DNA from: Athripsodes cinereus
Lineage: Eukaryota; Arthropoda; Insecta; Trichoptera; Leptoceridae
Assembly: GCA_947579605.1 (NCBI GenBank)
Contig: OX388313.1
Coordinates: forward strand, 2,232,001-2,296,000
DNA: 64,000 nucleotides
Reading direction: 5' to 3'
The notes beneath the pieces were generated by a model. The model worked only from the letters and a program-made list of their open reading frames with translations. It had not been told where the DNA came from and did no database searches. Both the position numbers and the translations under genes were made by a program. Numbering within the stretch: the first letter of the stretch is position 1; the number at the start of each line of letters is the position of its first letter. Below, in pieces: positions 32,909-44,800 of the stretch.

Positions 32909-35900
32909 ATTTGTGGGCATCGTTTCGGGATATTATGATTTGGATAATCATAGACCCTAAAATATTAAATGTATTGTGTGGTGAATATGCCTAATCGTGA
33001 AGTTCCGAATTCTTGTCTTTATTGTGTAATTATGTGTATTGATATTAATTGAAAATGTAATAATTTTAATGTGTGTATGTATATGAAAACAATTTTAAAA
33101 ATGAAACAGGAATCGTAAAATAGATAATTTAAATGTCCGTATTTAAAAAATAAATGTATTGGTGTATAGCGCAAACGTTTGTCGCGAGTATTGTTATAAT
33201 GTAAAGTAAAGAATCGATGCCGTATGAGAAAGAATTGTATTGTAGAGAATATTCCATCGTAATGTTTCGTATTAAGCGGTAAGCAAAACATCGCAAACCG
33301 ACCAACATAACATAATGAATATTAAAATATAGTGTGTATCTAAAATACATCGCGCGCTAAGAAAAGACTGTTATCAGTAGAGACCGCAATAATAATATTA
33401 TACCGTAGTTGTGCGTCGCGAGAAACGAGCGGTGTGCGAAAGGTGGTATACATAACTATGCAGCGTATAGTATGTACCTATACGTCGCAAGAGAGAAAGA
33501 GACATCATACAACCTACCTCAACATTGTAATAGAAATATTCACGCGCGAAAACGGGAACTCCGCTTTACTAGTAAAATGTATAGTTGAAAATAATAATAT
33601 TGGAATGAAACGAAATATGTACCTACCTATGCTGTGGTATGTATAGTGAACCATTTCGTACAAGGAACTTTGTTTTACCGATAAACAGAATTTCGTTGTA
33701 ATGTTATTTTGATAGTAAATTCATTTTCGAACTGAGAATAAAAATCGATATTAAATTGAATTAAAATTTTTTGAAACAGTAAAATGTTGCATTTGGAATA
33801 AATATTTTTATTGAACTCTTGGAGAAATAATATTAAAGGAGCGTTGTTGTATAAAATTATGCGTAGTAGAGTTTTGATAAGAATATATGTGTGCGTACGT
33901 AGTGATGTGACGAAATAATAATGATGAATAATATTAAATAAATATTTTTGTTTTAAGAAAATTAAAGTTAAAAATAAATCGAAATGAATAATGTTAAACC
34001 TTCACGACCGTTCACGGAATTTGAAAAATAAATACACTTAACCCTTAGTGAAACATGACCGAATTTGTTAACCCTTTGTGAATAATAATTGAATTTTTTT
34101 TATGTCAAGTATATGTGAACTGTAACTGAACTTTTGAATTTAGTAAAGAAACAGTTAACCCTTTGATGACCATCGTTGAAAATTTTGACATTATCGTAAA
34201 TAGTAGAATGATGTTTTGTAAATTTTTTTTGGAAATTAAAGAAGTAACCATGTAACGATGTAGAATTTTTGCTGTTGAATATTAACCCTTTGTGTTCGGA
34301 ATTTGTTATCTTTTGTGAAGTAATTAATTTTCTTGAAATGTAATAATGTGACTTTTGCGGCTTATTACCATCGTGAAATATTGAAGTAACCTATGCCTTG
34401 TTTATTTGAGAATTGAGTCCGATTAGTGAATTATTCCGTTAAGGTAAACTAACGAACGCTCTTTGATAAAAAATGAGTTATGTTTATGTAATATATAAAG
34501 CCGTGATAGGAGAGATGTGTTAAATACTTTTTTTGTGACCTTTTGTGTAATCAATATAGAGACGATGTTATCTGGATGTGTGAAAGATAAATCGTAATGC
34601 TCTTTTTGATGAATGTAGACAATGTGATTGCTAATCGTTCATGCCTATTATTTTGAAGTTTGAGTTTATATGACGTTTAATTCCGCGTAGGACACGTAGT
34701 AATCTCTTATGAATTGTAATTGGAAATGTTTGGATGTAGTATATCCTTGTTGAATTAAATAATTTTTGTGACTTTATGTAAAGTTGTTTATGTTGCTTGA
34801 ATACATTGGAAAATGTGATAGAACATTTTGACATTGAACGGAATGGCTTATGAAAGACACAGAATAAAACCTGTAGTGGAATGTTGGCTACAGATATTCA
34901 ATGGGATAATTTTGATTAATTGTATGTTAGTGAATAAAGATGATGTATGAATCTGTTTATGAAAGGTGAGCCCTGTATGAAGAAGTAAATGTTGAATTTG
35001 AATAATGATGTATATTAGAATTTATTGAACTTGTAACTTGTATATTGTGTAGCAAAGATCGAAAGTTGTTCAATGTATTTGTCATGTATTAAGCCTGTGT
35101 GAGGGTAGCTCCCTCTGAGATTATCTCTATGTGAGAAATCTGTCTCTGTGTGAGAATTGTGCTTATGTAATATGCGTAGAAGGATTTGACGCCAATAATG
35201 AATATCGGTTACTGTAAATGTGATTGCAGTCGTCGTGATGTACCATTATGTCATGTCTGCGTGTAAATTGTTTTTCTAATATGTATATGTCCTTATTATG
35301 TCTATGATTTCTTTCTGTGCTTTGCCAATATCTTTGTATGGTACATGGTACATGAAATCACTTGTATATGAGTGCTATTAAGCTTAATGGGTTAAATGAA
35401 GCGTAAATGTGGTATCTCTAATTCCATCTATACAAAATTGTTTATATCTATTTAAATTCCTTTATGTTACTTTTCCCTTGCCGGATACATGTAACTGGAA
35501 TCGAGAATGATGTAAACCAACTTCTTAAGTATGTAACTTTTGTTTTATATGTTTGTCATGTTAAAAATGTTAACTTGTCGTCGATCGTAGTAAAGGAATC
35601 CATCAATGAAACGTACGTATGTTGATAAATTGAAAGAAAGAATTTTATCACAATGTAGAACGAACCGTATATTGTAACGTAATAACGATCCTGAGTTTCT
35701 ATAAAATTGTATTGTGAAATGTTTAAAGTTGTTGTTTTCATAACCTGTGTTTTTCATATACATGCACATATGCACCTGTCTATATATATACACACCTCTA
35801 TGTACTATTATATTGTTATGATTGTAGCTCTCAAACTTTTGTTAGGAGCCCCGTACTAAAACAACCAATGTGAATTTTGTGTTATTATTAAGAAGTGTAA

Positions 35901-36070
35901 GTCAAAATATGAAAACAGTTCGCATCAATTTTGACTATGGGCAATTTACCGCGAGTGTTTAATAATAATTGAACGGGCTATAGGATGTAAGAAACATTGT
36001 AATAGTATATAAGCTACCATTTTTTGAATTGTTTGTCTGTAATTGGGTACCTATGTAGTTGCTTATGTAT

Positions 36071-36195
36071 CCAATGGTTCTCAACTTTTATGTAACCAGT
36101 GGTACTCAACTTTTTTATGTGACCAGTGGTATTCAGTCTTTTCATGTAACCAGTGGTTCTCAACAATTTTTGTAGTGGTTCTCAACTTTTTTTTG
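36071..36195 (+). repeat. 25-27-bp tandem repeat before the 3' LTR
   Basis: Five units starting CCARTGGTWCTCAACTTTT at about 36071, 36096, 36123, 36150 and 36174, diverged from each other. Confidence 0.75.
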
Positions 36196-36239
36196 TATAA
36201 TTGAGGAACTTGAAAATTTGTCGCTTCTCTTCAAATTTT

Positions 36240-36261
36240 CAAGAGGGGCCGAAAGGGAGAA
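36240..36261 (+). other. Polypurine tract of the long-LTR element
   Basis: AAGAGGGGCCGAAAGGGAGA lies directly before TGCTACG of the 3' LTR. It is the expected plus-strand priming site. Confidence 0.8.
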
Positions 36262-38828
36262 TGCTACGCATTAAATAATCGCTGCGGAAAAGTTCATACT
36301 GGCTAATGTTCCTACAGTCATTTGTTGTCTGTGAGTCTTCCGTAATAATAATAATAATTGTACGTTACAAGGAACACGTGACTGGCTGATGCTTCGATCT
36401 GCACACGGCACCACATCGTATGATTCTCATTCCCTTGAAGAATAACCGTTAAACGTGCCTGTTCCTCCTCGCGTCGCTTGCAAGCAAATTCAGTTACCCG
36501 CAAACCATGGCATAGGTTGGACGAAAGAAGGGTTTGTCCCTTCCCGCCTTAGTCGCGAATAGCGATGTGCGTAACTCCGACACAATAATAATACTAACAA
36601 TAATTATGTAATAGTACTTAACTTCGTAATGTGATAAACAAGTGTGTTGCCCTCTATTGTATGTAAAACTATTCTTATTGTGTGTCGTTAATAATGTACT
36701 TTACAAGTCTGTGTTAGTTTTACGTGCGCGACCAATCTTACCGCCAATATCAAGGAACAATAGTAGCGATTAATAATTAATAGTAATTAATAAATTGAAT
36801 AATGTTATGGACAAGCTTATATTCTCTTTGAGTTATATATACATGGCGATTCTTGTGGTGATAATGATAATAATTGGAAGTTTTGAGTATAATAACAATA
36901 TATGTTGGTTTTGGGCGTGGTTTTTGCTGTTGCCGCCATTATTCATAACCGTGTGAAATTGGATAATCCATAGTTTCTGAACAAATATTCTATGTTAGGA
37001 ATCATGAACAATCACATAAACTGTTCTTTCTACTTTCTCAGTATTGTGAATTTGATTGAAATTGGGAATGTGTTCCTAAATCTTCAGCGTGTACAGCTTC
37101 ACCTCGGATAGTCAGTATATCGCGTAGCGGTGATTTACCGATATAACTCGCATGACAATGTGAACTGTGTAATACTCTAGTAACTTCTCCGGTCCATACC
37201 CTTGTCAAAAGAGTGATTAAAAGACTAGCTGAGTATATCTGAAAGGAATATTGAAATAGTGACGCCTTCTTCCTTTGACACTGAGAATGGTGTTGTAACG
37301 TATAATATTGCTCTTATCACTTGAGAAGTAGTGATCTCTTCGTCCTGAGGACAGGATCTATCTGATTCTGACACCACCACACCCCTGTACGTCTTTGAGT
37401 ATAACCAGCGACCGCCATAGTAGCATTAGGGTATGTTTCTTTCACGATCCTGCCATCTTCCGTCTATGAGTGCAAAATACGTTAACAATAACATACTTGT
37501 CTTTGTGTTATTCTTATCCTGCTCGCCAGTCTAACTGTAAGTGACTATATTACTACTGTATATGATGTATATATATTGATAATTTTTTCATAACTGAGTT
37601 CATATTATCATTGAACTATCTATATATTAATTTTCCGTTGTGTAATAATTTAAGATTTTGAGTTTGAATGAAGAATGAATGATTCCAATTAAATATTTAT
37701 AAATCACTTGATAAACCAGGTATTGATTTATATTGTAATACCAAGGATGGTGTATTTGATAATTGCCCTTGTTTGTTTTATTGTCTCAGTCCGAATATGG
37801 TATAACTTTCATAACTTTGTATATTGAACGGAATGTTATTCCCTACAGATTTACTTTGAAAATAACTGTCTTGTTATGTAATGTATATGTTTACACAATA
37901 AATGTAAATCACTTACCATCCGATATCTTTCTGTTGAGATCCATTTTATATATACCCGCCAGTAGATTCAATACTCTTAATAATACTAAAGTACATCTCT
38001 CCGCCTCCTTGTATATAGTCTTCCAATAACCTAGTTATACTTGGAGTAGTTATGTCACAAAGGTTCAATTCCTTGATCAACCAATGGATGAAAGACCCTA
38101 TTATTTTACTATGAAAGCAACAAAGAGTTAAAGGAATGGCTCCACTGATGGAAATAATATATCCACTTTCTTGGAAAGGTCTGATGTACTTATGATAATC
38201 TTTGTTCCAATTGATATAATTTTTGATGGTTTACTTGGAGATATTTATCTATAATTTTACTCAAGAAAAGATATAAGTAGAATCTTTGCAATATAAAGTA
38301 TACTAACAGAAGAAACATTATTGCTGAAATTACCTATGTATTCTATAATGATATGATGACCATAAGAAAATGATGAAACCGAAGGATAAAGAATTCTCTG
38401 AACTTTACGTAAGTATAATATGTATAATTGAAGTATGTAACTGACACCCACACACAATGCATTCCTCTTGCACAGACTAAGTAGAATCATCCCTAGACAT
38501 GAACTTGAGCCAATATATTAATCTGTTTTACTTGCAAATATAATTGTAACTTTCTTTATAAACTTTCTCTATATAATATAATTAATTTTCTATGTGTTTC
38601 GCTTATGTACATTGCAAAATGTATGTAGCGAAGCTGGGGGTTACGAGCCAATTTATATACTTTTCTTATGTACAATTCATGTAAATGTATTTCTTATATA
38701 ATATTTGATAATTTCTCTTGTGATAATTCTGTAAAATGATATGATGCGATCGTCCTAGTGGGACGATATCGTATCAATTTGTGTGCTCGTCCGTGGATGT
38801 AGCAATGTGGGCGGACGTGTACGTGACA
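36262..38828 (+). repeat. 3' LTR of the long-LTR element
   Basis: 2,567 bp, near identical to 30342-32908. Confidence 0.93.
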
Positions 38829-38832
38829 AAAT

Positions 38833-39282
38833 ATAAAATTGAGTTAGCTATCTTTTTGGCCTAATATTCGGTCACTGCTTATTCAATATGAAGCCTGTAG
38901 GTAAGTTTTTTTTAACTAAACCTATTGTATTGATTGAGTTTACGTCTATTTTGTATAGCTCCATAATTGTTAATGGAAATTTACTCAAACTGTTTATTTC
39001 CAAAAATTACATTTAAACCTTTGTGTTGATTGTTTGGTTTGAGATGACCCCAACATCCTTCAGCGGCAATAAACTGAGGCAGTGCCAGGAAGAGGACAAA
39101 AGAAGAGAAGAAATTTTGATTCGACAACTTTACACAACCCTAGTCCTCCTAAGACAATATGATACTCTTTTTTCTTATCATGAATTTGCATTGTGACTAT
39201 CTCCCTAACAATCGGATGGGTTAAATACCGGATAAATACCGGATATTCATAGAATCCCTAAATAATAATAATAATATTACCA
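38833..39282. other. AT-rich DNA, nothing recognised
   Basis: GC-richer 39050-39120 has no recognisable product. Confidence 0.35.
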
Positions 39283-39773
39283 TAGCATGTATGCAAGTGA
39301 GACGTGGACATGGTTAAAGAAGGATGAAAGTGGCATAAATGCAGTGGAAATGAGATCGTTGAGAAGGATGTGTGGCAAGAGTCTGAGAGATCGTGTGCGT
39401 AACAGTGATATACGAAAGGAATGTGGAATGAAAGTTGGTGTAATAACAAAGATGAATGTAAATAAGTTAAGATGGTTTGGGCACGTGGAAAGAATGAATG
39501 AGGACAGAATGACTAAGAAGATATATTTGGCTGAGAGGAATGGTGCTCGGAGACGCGGACGTCCGAGGATTAAATGGCAAGACCATTTAAATCAAATCCT
39601 ACAGGACGGTCACGTGTTGAGCACATTGAACAGGAGAGCATGCATGAGGAATTGTATGACAGTGACGGAAGCGAAAGATGTATGCAAGGATAGAAGGAAG
39701 TGGCGCTCGATCCTTTCTGCCTACCCCGCGAGGGAAGCGGCGTGATGGTATGTATGTATGTATGTATGTATAT
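39283..39773 (+). mobile_element. RTE-type LINE 3' end (family A), well preserved
   Basis: An open 153-codon frame (39287-39745) encodes the region just after the RT domain: YASETWTWLKKDES, AVEMRSLRRMCGKSLRDR, LRWFGHVERMNEDRMTKKI, RRRGRPRIKWQDHLNQIL, DRRKWRSILSAYP and the stop. The L-R-W-x-G-H-V-x-R-M and G-R-P-R-x-x-W blocks are diagnostic for RTE-like LINEs. The 3' end GGCGTGATGGTATG is followed by a (TATG)n tail. The RT core is missing, so it is a 5'-truncated insertion. Three decayed relatives lie at 43585, 49554 and 62805, all on the plus strand. The open frame suggests recent arrival. Confidence 0.85.
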
Positions 39774-40142
39774 TACCATAATGCCTAACACACACAGACA
39801 CACACACGCACTCACAGTATTATGTCATGTAAATTATAATGATATTCTTCCTAATGTTGTTTTTGTTTGTTTTACAAATATATTTATTTAGCTTTTCTAT
39901 AACCGTTTGCATTTAAACAAGATATTAAGAGAGCATTATCCTGTTGACACGTTCATTTGTTTCTGTTACTATGTATTTTTTTTCCGAAAGTCCCCGGCAA
40001 ATAACAGATTTCCTGCATTTTTCATAGGGTTTTCCAATGTTACAGGCAGCTTTTGGTAAAACGTCTTGTATAAGACACTCATGTTGATCTTCATTTAAGC
40101 GCTGAATGATGTTCACTATTCTGAGTATTTAATTTTCATCGT
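39774..40142. other. AT-rich DNA, nothing recognised
   Basis: A CA/ACAC microsatellite near 39788-39820; otherwise nothing. Confidence 0.4.
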
Positions 40143-40330
40143 ACACAGAAGACGACTTGTATGTGCATTGCTGCACTTGTGGTTGCACTGCCTTGTTGGC
40201 GCAGATAGCTGAATCTCAAGATAATGGGTAACAATCCATTGGATTGGTCTACAACGAGTTTGGATTTTCTTCTCCATTCCTTCCTATTCTTGGCCAGTCT
40301 CTTTAGCTCTACGTATGAGCCAAAGCTCAT
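40143..40330 (-). mobile_element. Possible LINE C-terminal remnant next to a SINE fragment
   Basis: The minus frame 40330-40136 includes ELKRLAKNRKEWRRKSKL, which resembles the A-x-x-R-x-x-W-R block at LINE C-termini. 40143-40185 (ACAGAAGACGACTTGTATGT) resembles the 5' part of the RTE-tailed SINE in plus orientation. Both are short; the relation between them is unclear. Confidence 0.35.
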
Positions 40331-41799
40331 GTCCCTCTCTCAAATATATCATATTAAACAATTACCTAACGTTAAAGGAAATGAAACCGTCAAACTTACC
40401 AGCCGTTCCAGAAAAACATACGTTACAAGTAAAAATCTGTGATCCACTTACCTGAAAAAAGAGAAAAAAATGAGTATTAATAAATGGAATCACAACTAAT
40501 CAAATTTATAATTATTTATGATCAAATTTAAAATATTTCATCATGTCATTAATACAAATTTCTTTCAATTAACATAGTTGTAACAAATTCTTATACCCGA
40601 TATTTGTAGTAGGTATTTTATGATTACTTGGTATAGCTAATGATAATATAATAATATACCACACTAGGTAGTAATGAAAGCGACAAAGTAGGTATTCTCA
40701 AGCCAATCACTTTATTAGATACCGGGTACTGCCACCTGTTCTAACACGTGACGTTGACTTTAATCACAGTTTCAATAATAATTATTATTATAATGAGAAA
40801 AACAGTTTCTAACCAAGTATCACATGAAGCGCAATGGAGTGTCAATTATCGGAACTAATTTCAAACTTTATTATTTATGTATCTCTTATTTCATAATATT
40901 ATTTGTATTCGATTTAACAATTCTCAGAATATTATGATTATTTTTAAAGTTAAAAGGAAGTTTTATGTGTTGATTATTCTATTTGTGCATGATACTGTGA
41001 TTTAAAGCACTTGCTAATTATAAAATAGCTATTTATTTATGAGAACATAAATAAATAAAGGAGAATAATCTATTGTTGTTTTAAATAAAAGAACAAATAT
41101 TCTGTGGTTGGTATTCTACTTAATTTTGTTTTCCCAGCAAAAACATTTTTATTAAGTAGGGTACCACATTTTGTTAGATATTAAAATAATATTTAATTAA
41201 TATGATTTCTTCTCTATAATATAAGCACTTAAAGTAATCGACCAAAATTTTGAAAAAAAATCACAATTTTTATATCCCACTAAAAAATATATGTTTCTAT
41301 TATAACGAAAACTTAAGCAAAATAAAGGCAACAAATCAGTCTATATTTGTAATAATTCCATATTTTTTGTTGTCCTGCAATAAATGATTTACGAAAGAGT
41401 ACAGTACCGATAATCACGACTCTACTGAATCTGTTACAATGTAGTAAAGTATCTGATATGTTACACACACCTACATAATATCCGGTATTTCTATACAGTT
41501 ACTTTTACACAATAGAAGTAGTAGTAATTGCCACCACTAATAATAATTCAATAAGAATCAATTGTCAAAATGGGTTTCCGAATCTCAACAAATCAATTTC
41601 ATTATAGTCGATCACGTTTTAACAATTATTCTTTTAAAAGGGTATTGATAATAGACCCATGGTATTAATGTTCTTTTGTTCAGTAATAAATTAGATACTG
41701 TGACTTAAATGTCTTGTTAAGGTTACATTAAAAATATCCAAGTTAATCTGTATTAGTGTTTCGAATCAATCCTTTTTTACACAATTTAGATTAAATAAA
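40331..41799. other. AT-rich DNA, nothing recognised
   Basis: No convincing feature. Confidence 0.4.
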
Positions 41800-42209
41800 A
41801 GTATGTCAAAAATATACATAACCTCAGGTTCTGATACGGGTGTCAGGTTGACGGAAATCGGTGTAAGAGGGAGACCTAAGTATTCCTTTCGAGCCTTCAG
41901 CTCGGCTGGACCATCCATGTGGAATGATCTTCCTGAACAAGTGCGTAAGACACAGTCTCTTGATCTGTTCAAGAGTCGATTAAAGACACACTTGTTTGGT
42001 ATATCATATAAATGATATAAATTGTACAACTTATTGTTATTTATATAAGTTTAGTTTTTATAATAGCTTATTAATATTTGTATTATATGTATCAGGCTTC
42101 AATCATAGGTATAAACACGATATTTAGGATGCGCCCTTGAAGTGAATATATTCCACAAAACGGCGCACTTTAAATTGTCTAGTTATTATTATTATTATTA
42201 TTATTATTA
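41800..42209 (+). mobile_element. CR1/L2-like LINE, C-terminus and 3' UTR (GCGCC-hairpin family), best copy
   Basis: The frame to TGA 42015 reads RGRPKYSFRAFSSAGPSMWN, DLPEQVRKTQSL and LFKSRLKTHLF, the final motifs of a CR1/L2-type polyprotein. The 3' UTR has GGATGCGCCCTTGAAG and CCACAAAACGGCGCAC, which can pair, then TCTAGTTATT and a long (ATT)n tail (42182-42209). The tandem tail and 5' truncation are typical of target-primed insertion. Relatives: 25002-25263 and 1615-1760. Confidence 0.8.
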
Positions 42210-42471
42210 ACCTTCTCTTCGATCACGAAGATGATTAAAATAAATATTTATTCTTGGACTTTCAAAACGGAGTTGTTTTTCGAATTCCATTTTAAATTAT
42301 TTGTAACCGTATGTGTACTATGAAAATCTTAGATTGAACATCATTTGTTTAAATTTGAATGAGCTTAGCAAGAGATGTCGGTTTTTGGAATACAAGCGAT
42401 AGGAGAGTTCAAATTTGAGGCACATGTTGCAAAAAAATATCTGTTAATCCCATAAGAGATATGTAATTTAA
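42210..42471. other. AT-rich DNA, nothing recognised
   Basis: No convincing feature. Confidence 0.4.
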
Positions 42472-42598
42472 TGCGCAAGGAATGTCGTGGAAAGAGGTGA
42501 CGCAATTGGCGCAGAGATGTTCTGAATGGAGGAGGCTGGTTTCTGCCCTGTGCTCCCGAGAGGAGCGTTGAGGGCGATGAATGAATGAATTTAATGAT
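42472..42598 (+). mobile_element. LINE 3' end (family B), short copy
   Basis: Reads AQGMSWKEVTQLAQRCSEWR, LVSALCSREER and a stop, then GGGCGATGAATGAATGAAT. It matches the last 35 codons and 3' end of the copy at 61408-61917, with a GAAT tail in place of GAT repeats. Confidence 0.8.
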
Positions 42599-43051
42599 AA
42601 ATAGGTTAACAAAGCATTCTTATAGTGAATACATATTATCTAAATTTATAGGTTTTGTGGCACTGAAAAACGTTCATATATACACCACACAGTTCACGAA
42701 ATATATCGACATTCAAAAAATCATTAGCAAGGTTTTCAATAAATTCAATGTTTCGTTAAATTAATTACACAAATAAAAATAAAATTATATCACCATCAAA
42801 TAATACATCCCTCACTCATTCCATCTGTTTTAATAACGATTTGTAATTTCACCCTTTCATTTACATAAACAATACTGTGCTGAATTAAAATAGGCATAGA
42901 TATAGTATTAACAACAGTAGGTATAAAGTAGCTGGAGAAATCAAATGTGATACAACAAATTGATGAGACAACAAATCTTGTTGTTTTATTAACAAACTTT
43001 ATCAAAATCAAACGCATAATTAATTGTTAGTAATAATACATGAATTATCGT

Positions 43052-43125
43052 GTAGTTATTTAACTATTAAATAATGTATTAATATTGTATAGTTATTTAA
43101 CTATTAAATAATGTATTAATATTGT
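43052..43125 (+). repeat. 37-bp tandem duplication
   Basis: TAGTTATTTAACTATTAAAT and the following AATGTATTAATATTGT occur twice with period 37 bp. Confidence 0.8.
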
Positions 43126-43392
43126 GTTGTTGTTTAATTTTATAAATACTACGAGACTATTTAATGTATCTAGGTTCTAACGATACGAGAACCTAAGCAT
43201 TTCTGTTGCTGGTTTAAGCGTTCAGCTATGATTTTTTGTTGATGGAAATAAATTTTGTTGATGTGCATGATTGCAGAATGCTTCTCCAATCTTCTAACAC
43301 TGAAAAGGATAGTGACTTGCTCTCAGGATTGCCCAGAGTTGCTTAGTTTAGTAAACTTGCGCGTCCCGAATCGTAGCACTCTGAAGTCAGAA

Positions 43393-43541
43393 GGGCTAGA
43401 CAAACATGTACTTGGCGATCGACTACAAACGAGTTTTCGACTATAACCGCAATAATAACGCATAATTATACGGTACATGTGGGTAGATTGTCGAAAAGTT
43501 CGCCAGTAGTCGATCGCTTAATACGGTTTGTCTACGGCCCC
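43393..43541. mobile_element. Short MITE with about 50-bp imperfect terminal inverted repeats
   Basis: The left arm GGGCTAGACAAAC..GGCGATCGACTAC..CGAGTTTTCGAC pairs with the right arm, read in reverse complement as GGGGCCGTAGACAAAC..GCGATCGACTAC..CGAACTTTTCGAC. The whole is about 149 bp. No clear target duplication or coding content. The superfamily is not assignable. Confidence 0.65.
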
Positions 43542-43584
43542 AGGCATAGTAAGTTACGTAGTCGCTCGAATATCAAAATGTTTT

Positions 43585-43679
43585 AAAAGCAAAAAGTATG
43601 TGCAAGAACAGGAAAAAATGGCACTCGATTCTTTCTGCCTACCTCGAAAATGAAGCGTGTGTTAGGATGATGATGATAT
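43585..43679 (+). mobile_element. RTE-type LINE 3' end (family A), very short copy
   Basis: AKSMCKNRKKWHSILSAYLE parallels AKDVCKDRRKWRSILSAYPA of the 39283 copy, followed by a GATGATGAT tail. Confidence 0.6.
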
Positions 43680-44489
43680 CACATTATTTTGTTGGAACTC
43701 TTTATGACCAATACTATTAAAAGAAGCTGTGAAGTAAGAGGATGTGTGGGTCGCAAAGTAGGATCTGCAACGTCAGCCAGGTCCATCACCTACTGACACG
43801 GTATGAGAGAGATGTCAATTCTGGCTAAGTGGTACTTGGAGACGTGATTTTTTTATGTTTTTTATCGTTATTGTTTTACAAAGTAAGTATACATGTAAAT
43901 TCTTCGATAGCTGAAGTATCCGCGAATGAAGGATAATTCAACGTTTCATTTACAAAAAATATACTATAAACTTATACCTATGTTCCTGATCTGTATAGCA
44001 AAACTTATTAGTTTTATTTACATAGTACAATAATTAATTGAATATCGAATATATGTGGTGAATACACAAATCCACAAGTTTTTATTAATATGTAAAAGAG
44101 AAAATTCAATAATCATGTATTGTCTGAAACATCTGAAATAAATTCCCCTGTATAATTTGTTTAGGTACCTACTACGTATTAACGTTGTTGCTTCCCGTAG
44201 TAGTATTTGCCTACGGCAATATTGAAATTGGTTGTAAATTAGTAGGTTGTATATTTTTTGTTCAAGAGATTGATTGATGTGACAAATAACATTGTAGGCG
44301 CCGCGCCTACATATTATTAGTATAGACATACATACATATTATAGCCTGCTACTACAGCCTTCCTAATAGCGTACTGCTACGATTTTACAGGGTGGCTCAT
44401 GAGTCGCGAATGGGTTAAGGTTATTTACTGTTTTTGTTGCTTCTCATTAGATACTGTCTTATTTATAATTTTAATAGTTTGTGTTTAAG
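43680..44489. other. AT-rich DNA, nothing recognised
   Basis: No convincing feature. Confidence 0.4.
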
Positions 44490-44800
44490 TCATTTAATTT
44501 TTTCTTTTTCTTCTCTCTCGGAAGTTGTTCCCTCTTGTGATACCGAGGACCAGCTATCCTTCCATCTTTTTGGTAGTCTTCCTAGTGACCGTGAGCCATC
44601 TGGTGTATTCTTTGTAGCAATGTGGGCGATCCTGTTTTCAGCTATCCTGTCTACATTGTCTCTCCAGAATCGTCGCCTCTTTCTACTCCATCTCACTATA
44701 TCCTCCGTGTTGCACATCTTTCTAATGTCACTATTTATGATTCTATTTCTAAGAGTTTTTCTCGTAATATCACTCACAATCAGATGTTCTGAGTGAGCTT
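44490..44800 (-). mobile_element. LINE reverse transcriptase C-terminal fragment
   Basis: Minus frame 44777-44490 reads MSDITRKTLRNRIINSDIRK, WSRKRRRFWRDNVDRIAENR, then SLGRLPKRWKDSW. The R-N-S/x-D-I-R, W-x-x-x-V-x-R and G-R-x-P-K-R-W blocks follow the order of RTE-like LINE C-termini. It differs from families A, B and C in this window. No clear 3' tail. Confidence 0.65.

Larger units (their letters stand above)
32909..36261 (+). other. Non-coding interior of the long-LTR element
   Basis: No coding sequence. TGGGCATCGTTTCGGGA near 32914-32930 is a candidate primer-binding site; it partly resembles the glycine-tRNA complement, but it is offset and mismatched. 33340-33560 is relatively CpG-rich (ATCGCGCGC, GTCGCGAG, ACGCGCG) and may be a leader or packaging region; this is inference. 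TTAACCCTTWGTGAA-like motifs recur at 34038, 34068, 34155 and 34282. The 3' end carries a short tandem repeat. Confidence 0.7.
30338..38832 (+). mobile_element. Long-LTR non-coding LTR retrotransposon (LARD-like)
   Basis: Two 2,567-bp direct repeats (30342-32908 and 36262-38828) begin TGCTACGCATTAAATAATCG and end GTACGTGACA. They are flanked by the 4-bp duplication AAAT (30338-30341, 38829-38832). A purine tract lies directly before the 3' repeat. The 3,353-bp interior has no ORF above about 90 codons and no gag or pol motif. I noticed one difference between the LTRs (A31369/G37289), implying a very recent insertion. Length, tract and target duplication make it a non-autonomous LTR element, probably Gypsy-related; LTRs this long are known in the Osvaldo/Ulysses group. 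Its helper is not in the window. Confidence 0.9.
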
